Assembly: GCA_039029535.1 (NCBI GenBank)
Contig: JBCCFW010000237.1
Span: forward strand, 1-9,678
Length of the DNA: 9,678 nt
Origin: JBCCFW01 sp039029535
GTDB taxonomy: Bacteria; Acidobacteriota; JBCCFW01
Reading direction: 5' to 3'
The notes below the pieces were generated by a model. The model ran no database searches. It worked only from the letters and a program-made list of their open reading frames with translations, and had not been told where the DNA came from. Positions 1-4,216 of this stretch are shown in pieces. A program made the position numbers and the translations under genes. Position 1 is the stretch's first letter. The number at the start of each line of letters is the position of its first letter.

Positions 1-406
1 AAGTCACATTCGAACCGAGGGCGCCGACGTCGCCGAGCTGCACCTCGACGCGGGGATCCTCCAGAGGCGCCCCGGCGAGATGAGCGAGGGGCCCACGGTT
101 CCACGCGACGACCTCCTCGATCAGCTCCGCCACGACGACCCGGTCCTGCGGTCCGAGGCAACGGAGAGCGGCGGCCAGGGTGAAGCCCATCCCCAGGCCG
201 CCGACGAGGACGCGGCGGGGGGAGGCTCCCGCGGGGAGCGAAGAACAGCCCAGCTCCGCGAGAAGCTCTTCGGAGTCCTTGCCGCGGCTGCCCATGAGCT
301 CGTAGCCACCGACGCTGATGGAGAACTCGTCCCCTCGCCGACGGAGGGTGAGCTCGTCCTCTTCTCCAGGGACGGTGGCGGTACCGATCAGGACCCAGGG
401 CAGCAC
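1..406 (-). CDS. Spermidine-synthase-like protein, 5' part only (runs off the left edge)
   Basis: Only the first 135 codons lie in the window. The protein opens MLPW..IGTATVPG, followed by a beta-rich N-terminal stretch (residues 15-40: LTLRRRGDEFSI, YELMGSR), which is how a group of spermidine-synthase-like proteins begins. Residues 66-74 (VLVGGLGMG) are the glycine-rich loop of the Rossmann-type methyltransferase fold. An acidic residue follows strand 2 (VVVAELIEEVV, E94), and GDV is at 125-127. Members of this fold bind S-adenosylmethionine or decarboxylated S-adenosylmethionine; whether this one is a true aminopropyltransferase cannot be judged without the C-terminal half. The GTG start at 406 is the only sensible one, because an in-frame TGA lies just upstream at 421-419; no clear Shine-Dalgarno is visible. 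This ORF lies antisense to apparent ORFs at 80-514 and 318-590, which I take to be shadows. Confidence 0.78.
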   Translation of the reverse strand, partial: MLPWVLIGTATVPGEEDELTLRRRGDEFSISVGGYELMGSRGKDSEELLAELGCSSLPAGASPRRVLVGGLGMGFTLAAALRCLGPQDRVVVAELIEEVVAWNRGPLAHLAGAPLEDPRVEVQLGDVGALGSNVT

Positions 407-1107
407 GGCAACGAGCGCTCAGGGCGCGGGCGGAAAGCTCGACACGAGCTCGGCGGTACCACCGGCGGCCACCTCGACACCGCTCGACCGTCCAGCGCTA
501 GCGGGAACCCCTGATTGGGGGGCCGGCGCTTCATCGACAGCTGCCAGGGGAGAGGCATCCAAGCTGGAGGGGCCTGTTGGACGAAGTTAGAACCTGGGTC
601 GAAACACCGCTGGAGTCGCGGGATGCGCTGATCCAGGGGCTTGAGCGGGCGTTGGTGGCCTGAAGCAACAGTGTGGCTCCCATGGTCGTGGAATCGCTCC
701 ATGCGGCCGTATGGTAGCTCCTGAGAGGCGTTCGCGGTGCCGGCCGCCAGGGGGATGGGCGGTCTCGGACTCGGCGTCTGAGAGAGCCGCCCAGGGGGCT
801 GGGCCGGACGGCCTCCGTGTTGTTTTCCGCGCCCGCTCGAGTCAGAGCCACCTCGCCGGCCAACGGGTGTCCGGACCGCCGAAGCCGCCAGGGTCCCCCG
901 AACGATCCGACTGGCCGGGAGACGCACAGGGCAAGCATGTCGAAGCGGGGTGTGCGGCCCCTTGCGGTGAGCACCGCTGGAGGTCACGAGGTGGCAGCCG
1001 TGTCGTCGCCGACGTGGCCGGCCGGCCTCTCGCACGTGCGCGTGATCCCTCATCACTCGTCCTCGACGACGGCGACAGGTCTGTCATTCGCACGCGTACG
1101 GATCCAG
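407..1107. other. About 700 bases without a convincing gene
   Basis: Open frames exist on both strands, but all are rich in Arg, Pro and Ser, lack domain-like periodicity and have no good Shine-Dalgarno, as expected for chance frames in GC-rich DNA. The minus frame ending at 419 (about 56 codons after an in-frame TAA at 589-587) is Ala/Pro-rich, stops 12 bases before the spermidine-synthase-like gene and could be the eroded end of an upstream gene, but it has no good start. One stable hairpin (756-793) is listed separately. I see no tRNA, rRNA or repeat array here. Confidence 0.5.
756..793. other. Long GC-rich hairpin in non-coding DNA
   Basis: Arms TGGGCGG-TCTC (756-766) and GAGA-G-CCGCCCA (782-793) pair over 11 base pairs with a single bulged G at 786, closing a 15-base loop. 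No T-run follows on either strand, so it is not a standard intrinsic terminator. It could be a structured RNA element or a chance product of high GC content. Confidence 0.3.
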
Positions 1108-1133
1108 TTGACTTCAGAATGACATGATATGAT
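1108..1133 (+). promoter_or_regulatory. Candidate promoter for the PC4-like gene cassette
   Basis: In a sharply AT-richer patch, TTGACT (1108-1113) resembles a -35 box, and TATGAT (1128-1133) preceded by TGA forms an extended -10 (TGnTATGAT). The spacer is only 14 bases, so the extended -10 would have to carry the activity; TACAAT (1134-1139) is an alternative -10 with an overlong 20-base spacer. Transcription would begin near 1140-1145, leaving a leader of about 40 bases before the GTG at 1183. Confidence 0.4.
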
Positions 1134-1162
1134 TACAATTGATTCTAATGAACTGCCAGAGA

Positions 1163-1176
1163 CTCCCCGAGGGAGG
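1163..1176 (+). promoter_or_regulatory. Shine-Dalgarno inside a small hairpin
   Basis: CTCCC (1163-1167) pairs with GGGAG (1171-1175) across a 3-base loop CGA. The right arm is the Shine-Dalgarno GGGAGG of the GTG start at 1183 (6 bases between 1176 and 1183). Folding would hide the ribosome site. This site decides the start: the upstream in-frame ATG at 1129 has no such signal and overlaps the proposed -10 box. Confidence 0.4.
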
Positions 1177-1182
1177 ACCGCC

Positions 1183-1611
1183 GTGAGTGACCATGACAAA
1201 CCATCTCCACCGCCAGACGACTGGCTTGCCGATCTCGGATGCGCTGACGAGCCGTCAGCGGACCGCAATGAGTTGGCCGAGGACGAGCGGATCGAGCTGG
1301 CCCGACTGCGCCGTGAGCTCCGAGATCGCCGTCTCCCCGATGTCGGGGAGGACTGGGGCTCGAGCCCGCGGCTGGCCGTGCTCCCCAGGAGCGGCGGGCA
1401 GGAAGTGCGTGTCGGCTGGGCGCAGGGGAGAGGGCAGGGGCTGAACCTCCGCATGTGGGCTCCCACGCGAGACGGTTCGGTCATGGCACCGTCCCCGAAG
1501 GTCGGAATCCTGCTCCGCCCGGATGAGCTGCTCGCGGTTCGCGCTGCCGTCGACCAGGCGATCGGGATCGCCCGGGCGGCCGGCCAGCTCGCTCCTGAGA
1601 GCGCCGCATGA
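1183..1611 (+). CDS. PC4/Sub1-like nucleic-acid-binding protein
   Basis: 142 residues from GTG 1183, which has GGGAGG 6 bases upstream. The N-terminal half is acidic with a charged helix (residues 29-50, EDERIELARLRRELRDRR). The C-terminal half (about 74-128) follows the pattern of the PC4/Sub1 p15 coactivator fold: a strand EVRVGWA, then LNLRMW, a turn with DG, P-x-P-K-VGILL, then a helix opening RPDELLAVRAAVDQAI. In that fold the strands bind single-stranded DNA or RNA and the helix makes the dimer; bacterial members are known but poorly studied. The assignment rests on motif spacing seen by eye, not a profile match. The stop TGA (1609-1611) overlaps the ATG of a 21-codon mini-ORF. A longer version starting at ATG 1129 would add 18 residues but is less likely. 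Confidence 0.62.
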   Translation: MSDHDKPSPPPDDWLADLGCADEPSADRNELAEDERIELARLRRELRDRRLPDVGEDWGSSPRLAVLPRSGGQEVRVGWAQGRGQGLNLRMWAPTRDGSVMAPSPKVGILLRPDELLAVRAAVDQAIGIARAAGQLAPESAA

Positions 1612-1673
1612 GCCTCGGACCACCCCGGTGCCGGTTGTCAGAAAGCCACCGTGGGGACACGGTGGGGAGATGA
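1608..1673 (+). CDS. 21-codon mini-ORF joined by ATGA overlaps at both ends
   Basis: ATG 1608-1610 overlaps the TGA of the PC4-like gene (ATGA, 1608-1611). Its own TGA (1671-1673) overlaps the ATG of the helix-turn-helix gene (ATGA, 1670-1673). The peptide begins MSLGPPRCRLSES and resembles nothing I know. It has no separate Shine-Dalgarno, so translation would depend on ribosomes finishing the PC4-like gene. It contains a perfect 8-base-pair hairpin (1646-1665). The likely role, if any, is to carry ribosomes through the hairpin to the next start, as in leader-peptide coupling, rather than to make a functional peptide. Confidence 0.4.
   Translation: MSLGPPRCRLSESHRGDTVGR
1646..1665 (+). promoter_or_regulatory. 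Perfect hairpin with GNRA-type loop just before the HTH gene start
   Basis: CCACCGTG (1646-1653) and CACGGTGG (1658-1665) pair perfectly over 8 base pairs, closing the tetraloop GGGA, which fits the GNRA rule. The hairpin ends 4 bases before ATG 1670 and abuts GGAG (1666-1669), so it would block initiation unless a translating ribosome opens it. As DNA it is also a good dyad that a dimeric helix-turn-helix protein could bind. The sequence cannot separate these two roles. Confidence 0.45.
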
Positions 1674-1873
1674 CTCGCGCCCGGCAGTCTGAGCGGGTCC
1701 GAGGGCGGAAGCTCGGCCGGACGAACGCGGAGTCGGACGAGATCCAGCAGGCTCTCGACGTGCTGGCCTACACGGGTCTGAGTAGGCGTGCAGCCGAGGA
1801 CGTGGGGTGGCCTCAGCGGACGATCCGGGACTGGAAGCAACGCCACCCGGAGGCGTGGGAGCACGCCGGCTAA
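1670..1873 (+). CDS. Small helix-turn-helix protein
   Basis: 67 residues from ATG 1670. A basic N-terminus (MTRARQSERVRGRKLGR) precedes three predicted helices: EIQQALDVLAYTG (about 27-39), LSRRAAEDVG, and a recognition-like helix WPQRTIRDWKQRHPEAW. This matches the homeodomain-like/terminase-small-subunit type of helix-turn-helix, so DNA binding is likely; there is no effector domain. The frame stays open upstream to 1523, but only ATG 1670 sits at a GGGGAG, which touches the start codon and is too close to be a good ribosome site; coupling from the mini-ORF explains this better. The stop TAA is part of the Shine-Dalgarno of the next gene. It could be a phage- or plasmid-type regulator, or a recombination directionality-like protein for the nearby recombinase. 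Confidence 0.62.
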   Translation: MTRARQSERVRGRKLGRTNAESDEIQQALDVLAYTGLSRRAAEDVGWPQRTIRDWKQRHPEAWEHAG

Positions 1874-1883
1874 GGAGGTGGAT

Positions 1884-2144
1884 TTGTCTCGAGAGTCTCG
1901 CAAGTCGCTACGCCCAGCTGAGGCACTGGACTACTTTGAGGAGCATCACGTTTGGGGTTGTCTGGTTCACTTGCTCCTGGCGATCCCGCCAATCATTCTC
2001 ACGTTTCTGATGGGGCCCCTATTGGTTGCTACCGGTCCATTCGTCATCGTCGTGATGCCCGCGTGTCTGGTGGTTAACTGGATAGTGTGGAAGTTGGTGA
2101 TCGCGCACGTTCTCGCGATCTTTTACCGAGGTCGCTCCGCTTGA
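1884..2144 (+). CDS. Small two-helix membrane protein
   Basis: 86 residues from TTG 1884, chosen because the near-perfect Shine-Dalgarno AAGGAGGTG (1872-1880) is well spaced to it; GTG 1878 is in frame but lies inside that site. The first 22 residues are charged (RESRK, DYFEEHH), then hydrophobic spans at about 24-50 (VWGCLVHLLLAIPPIILTF) and 53-80 (FVIVVMPACLVVNWIVWKL) are separated by a short Gly/Pro turn, and the tail YRGRSA is basic. By the positive-inside rule both ends would be cytoplasmic. I do not recognise the family. It starts 10 bases after the HTH gene, so it is almost surely co-transcribed. Its codons are less GC-rich than its neighbours', partly because of the hydrophobic composition. 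Confidence 0.65.
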   Translation: MSRESRKSLRPAEALDYFEEHHVWGCLVHLLLAIPPIILTFLMGPLLVATGPFVIVVMPACLVVNWIVWKLVIAHVLAIFYRGRSA

Positions 2145-2154
2145 TTACCTGTCC

Positions 2155-2176
2155 CTCTCGTCAACGTCAACGAGAG
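2155..2176 (+). terminator. Hairpin after the three-gene cassette
   Basis: CTCTCGT (2155-2161) pairs with ACGAGAG (2170-2176) over 7 base pairs with an 8-base loop, beginning 11 bases after the membrane-protein stop codon. Position suggests the end of the transcript. No T-run follows, so it is at best a partial intrinsic terminator, an RNA-stabilising 3' hairpin, or a protein-binding dyad. The loop carries a short direct repeat (GTCAAC GTCAAC). Confidence 0.35.
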
Positions 2177-2309
2177 TCCATCGGCCTCGCATTCTCAAGT
2201 CGCGCACGTACGGTTTTAGGCTCGGAGTTGGGTAGAAAGCGCGTGATCGGGTCGATGGCCGGCTGTCCGCGGGGGGGAGTTCGATCGGAGGACGGCGGAG
2301 CTCGAGGAG

Positions 2310-2693
2310 GTGCGGAGCCGCTTCGATGCGCTCCGTGCGAAGGCCACCGCGACGGGATCGGCCCCGGTGCGGAGCGAAGACGCGGACCGGCCAGCCGTAC
2401 CGGATGGCGGCTCACTGGGAGTCCGGAGCGGACCACCCGCGCAACGGCCGCCGCCGACTCCACGGCGGGCTCTCGACGGGACCGCGATCGGAGGCTGGGA
2501 GGGGCGCGTCAGCAACACCAGCCCAAGGGGCGACTCAGTGCCCCACGAGTACACTCGTCAGAGAGGTTACTCCCCGATGAACAACAACCGCTCGATCGTC
2601 GGCGTGCTCCACTTGCTTGCCCTGCCGGGCACGCTCGCCACCATCATCCTCCGTCGCATCGACCCACCAGGCGCTCAGGCTCCTCGGGAGTAG
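2310..2693 (+). CDS. Doubtful ORF, possibly frameshifted at a G-run
   Basis: 127 residues from GTG 2310. The frame is already coding-like upstream (FDRRTAELEEVRSRFDALRAKA, coiled-coil-like), but it has no start codon after the in-frame TGA at 2244-2246. ATG 2255 lies in a different frame, and removing one G from the run of seven at 2271-2277 would join it smoothly to this frame (2255-2693, about 146 residues). The middle (about 30-75) is Pro/Gly/Arg-rich and may be disordered. The last 38 residues from ATG 2577 carry a short hydrophobic stretch. The 3' end overlaps the convergent recombinase by 19 bases. I do not recognise it, and it may be a decayed gene or chance. Confidence 0.3.
   Translation: MRSRFDALRAKATATGSAPVRSEDADRPAVPDGGSLGVRSGPPAQRPPPTPRRALDGTAIGGWEGRVSNTSPRGDSVPHEYTRQRGYSPMNNNRSIVGVLHLLALPGTLATIILRRIDPPGAQAPRE
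2545..2558. repeat. 14-base inverted repeat
   Basis: ACGAGT, AC, ACTCGT: a perfect 6-base dyad with a 2-base centre, 18 bases upstream of the possible start at ATG 2577. The size and symmetry fit a protein-binding operator; too short to exclude chance. Confidence 0.3.
2577..2693 (+). CDS. Possible 38-residue hydrophobic peptide
   Basis: ATG 2577 is preceded by GAGAGG (2561-2566) with 10 bases of spacing. The peptide begins MNNNRSIVGVLHLLALPG and continues LATIILRR, enough for one short membrane span with a basic flank, then a Pro-rich charged tail. It is in frame with the larger doubtful ORF starting at 2310, so it is either an internal product or the only real gene here. Small single-span peptides occur as toxins or membrane regulators, but nothing here shows that. 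Confidence 0.27.
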   Translation: MNNNRSIVGVLHLLALPGTLATIILRRIDPPGAQAPRE

Positions 2694-3262
2694 GGGACGC
2701 TCCGGAGCTCGGCTGCGGCGCGCTTCGCTCGCTCTCCGCGGCGGTCGTACTTCGCGGTCGTCGTCGGGCTGGCGTGTCCCATCATCGCCTGCACCACGGC
2801 CAGGTCCGCACCGGCATCGAGCATGTCCCCGCAGAACGTCCGTCGCATGTCGTGGGGGCTCAGGCTGGAGAGACCGGCGCGCTTCCCCAGGCGACGGAGG
2901 GCGAGGTAGAGGGCCTGGTCGGTCATCCTCCGGACCGTGACCACGCCGGCGCGGTTCACCGGGCAGAGCAGGGGACCGGGCTCGTCGCCGCGGTGCTCGA
3001 GCCAGTCGACGACGGCGGCCCGCGCCCCGTTGGTCAGGTAGACCGTCCGGACCTTACTGCCCTTCCCACGGATGAGGAGGGCTCCGGTCTCCCGGTCGAG
3101 GTCCTCGACATCGAGGGCGACGACCTCAGCACGACGGAGCCCCAGGCCGTAGAGCAGGGCGACCCCGGCGGCATCGCTGGCGGCGCTGGCCGGGTGACGA
3201 GCTCGGCCGCCGTCGGTGACCGCGCAGGCATCGAACAGCCGTTGGGTCTCGCTCGCCTTCAC
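2675..3262 (-). CDS. Tyrosine recombinase, catalytic domain (3' ORF of a split gene)
   Basis: 195 residues from GTG 3262. All catalytic landmarks of the XerC/XerD/phage-integrase family are present in order: Arg in LYGLGLRRAEVVAL, Lys in IRGKGSKVR, HxxR in LSPHDMRRTF, the second His in MMGHASPTTT, and nucleophile Tyr in AKYDRRGERA (codon 2749-2747). The C-terminal ending RGERAKRAAAELRSVPY is typical of a bacterial chromosomal integrase group. The family cuts and rejoins DNA at specific sites through a phosphotyrosyl link. This frame lacks the N-terminal core-binding domain, which sits in the adjoining ORF at 3259-3690. The GTG overlaps that ORF's TGA as GTGA with GGGAGG touching it, so re-initiation is possible; a one-base indel in the G5 run 3275-3279 is the simpler explanation. 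Confidence 0.85.
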   Translation of the reverse strand: MKASETQRLFDACAVTDGGRARHPASAASDAAGVALLYGLGLRRAEVVALDVEDLDRETGALLIRGKGSKVRTVYLTNGARAAVVDWLEHRGDEPGPLLCPVNRAGVVTVRRMTDQALYLALRRLGKRAGLSSLSPHDMRRTFCGDMLDAGADLAVVQAMMGHASPTTTAKYDRRGERAKRAAAELRSVPYSRGA

Positions 3263-3690
3263 CTCCCGGCCGGCGGGGGCCGCGAGCCCTTCACGACCGG
3301 CAGGCTCCGGAGCAGGCGGGCGAGCTGGTCCGCGTCGAGCAGCTCGAGGTCGAGGGCGGCGCAGAGGGTGCCCCGGAGAGCGGACAGGTGCCGGTTGACC
3401 GTCGAGGGCGCGAAGCGTTCCGCCAGGGCGGCCCGGAGCATCCGGACGTGCTGGACCTCGAGCCGGTGCCACGGGAGCTCCTCGACGCCCAGGCCGCCGT
3501 CGGTGAGGACCTCGGCGATCGTTGCGAGGGCCTTGCCCATCGACCGGCGGGAGCCGGCCCCGAGGCTGGCGAGGTAGCAGAGGGCGGGGTGACGGTCGGG
3601 AGCGACCGTGCTCGAGGCGACGAGCTCGCCGGCCGAGGCGGTGACGATTCCAGTGAGGAGCTCGAGGTCGGTGGTCGGTGAGGTCGTCAT
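3259..3690 (-). CDS. Tyrosine recombinase, N-terminal core-binding domain (5' ORF of a split gene)
   Basis: 143 residues from ATG 3690 with AGGGG 6 bases upstream. It looks like the SAM-like core-binding half of a tyrosine recombinase: HPALCYLASLGAGSRRSMGKAL near the start, a run of helices (MLRAALAERFAPSTVNRHLSALRG, the usual 's..T..r.lsalR' signature), then LLRSLPVVKG, the linker that normally leads into the catalytic domain. It then reads SRPPPAGR and hits TGA at 3261-3259. With one extra base in the C5 run (minus strand, 3279-3275) it would read KGSRPPAGREVKAS and run straight into the catalytic ORF, giving about 338 residues, the usual family length. So this is either a sequencing or assembly indel, a recent pseudogene, or a translationally coupled two-piece recombinase. 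Confidence 0.78.
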   Translation of the reverse strand: MTTSPTTDLELLTGIVTASAGELVASSTVAPDRHPALCYLASLGAGSRRSMGKALATIAEVLTDGGLGVEELPWHRLEVQHVRMLRAALAERFAPSTVNRHLSALRGTLCAALDLELLDADQLARLLRSLPVVKGSRPPPAGR

Positions 3691-3792
3691 CGTCGCCCCT
3701 GTCGCTTTCCGAGAAGGTGCATTCTCTTAACAAACAGTGCGGGCCTCCCAAGGGTGGTTTCAAGATCTTTCGAGAGACCTGCGGCATCCTCG

Positions 3793-3840
3793 AGCTCACT
3801 CCTCCCTAGGCCTCGGAGTAGGGAGCAAGGGGCCGAGCTC
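3793..3840. repeat. Nested inverted repeats upstream of the recombinase
   Basis: CTCCCTA (3802-3808) and TAGGGAG (3819-3825) form a 7-base-pair dyad around a 10-base centre, bracketed by two copies of GAGCTC (3793-3798 and 3835-3840). An alternative pairing ACTCC/GGAGT (3798-3802, 3815-3819) competes. Lying about 100 bases from the start of a recombinase gene, it could be a recombinase or regulator binding region, but it also falls in the decayed coding fragment, so chance is possible. Confidence 0.25.
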
Positions 3841-3953
3841 CGCCCGGTAGTCGGTGTGTCCGACGCAACGCCCAGTGCCCTTGATGAGGAACTCAGGCTG
3901 TCACGGATCAGTCCCTGATTCGCCCTTGAGGTCCTCGTCGGCCACGACTTCCG
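3796..3953 (-). pseudogene. Decayed coding fragment interrupted by TGA
   Basis: In one minus-strand frame the translation is strikingly protein-like: RPEVVADEDLKGESGTDP, then an in-frame TGA (3903-3901), then QPEFLIKGTGRCVGHTDY, RAELGPLLPTPRPREE and a TGA at 3798-3796. The part after the first stop has no start codon of its own, and upstream the frame soon ends in TAG. It looks like the 3' end of a lost gene. Readthrough or selenocysteine would need a specific RNA element, which I cannot see. I do not recognise the family. Confidence 0.3.
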
Positions 3954-4195
3954 GTCGAGTTCGAGATCCCGACCGCGGTCTCTCCTCCTGGGACTCCTAT
4001 CGAGCTGGCGATAGGTGGTGCTCTCTCTCTGTGCGCAGCACTACATCGGCAGGTGGAACAGACCAGTACCCTCTTCGGAGGCCGCTACCCACCTCGAGTT
4101 CGTCCACGTGTTGGCGCTGATCACGGGCCCCGGCAGGGTCGTCGACATTCTCTCCCTGGCCGAGGGACCGAGGGGGCCGGAGGCCAATCCGTCCG

Positions 4196-4213
4196 CAGTG
4201 CGGTGCCGCACTG
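4196..4213 (-). terminator. Hairpin right after the 418-residue orphan gene
   Basis: CAGTGCGG (4196-4203) and CCGCACTG (4206-4213) are perfectly complementary; as RNA this gives a 7-base-pair stem with a 4-base loop. It begins 3 bases beyond the stop codon at 4217 on the minus strand. No U-tract follows, so it is a hairpin-only terminator candidate or a 3'-stabilising structure. Confidence 0.45.
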
Positions 4214-4216
4214 AAG

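Larger units (their letters stand above)
3691..4195. other. About 500 bases, largely non-coding
   Basis: Contains the upstream region of the recombinase (an AT-richer patch around 3720-3740 with no clear promoter boxes), an inverted-repeat block (3793-3840) and a decayed coding fragment (3796-3953). From about 3960 to 4195 I see nothing gene-like on either strand. Confidence 0.45.

Noticed and set aside
388..1056. 222-codon minus-strand open frame in the left gap
   Set aside because: Arg/Pro/Ser-rich, no Shine-Dalgarno, no recognisable motif, and it runs out of frame into the start of the real spermidine-synthase-like gene.
3270..3290. Programmed -1 frameshift in the recombinase
   Set aside because: The C5 run is not in the X XXY YYZ phase needed in the upstream frame and no downstream stimulatory hairpin is evident; an indel or re-initiation fits better.
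2087..3577. Very long plus-strand open frame (496 codons)
   Set aside because: It is antisense to the recombinase, is extremely Arg/Pro/Gly-rich with no domain pattern, and has no ribosome site; a shadow of high-GC coding DNA.
3262..3799. Upstream extension of the recombinase catalytic frame to ATG 3799
   Set aside because: The N-terminal part of this frame is Arg/Pro-rich nonsense overlapping the true core-binding ORF in another frame; only the part below 3262 is real protein.
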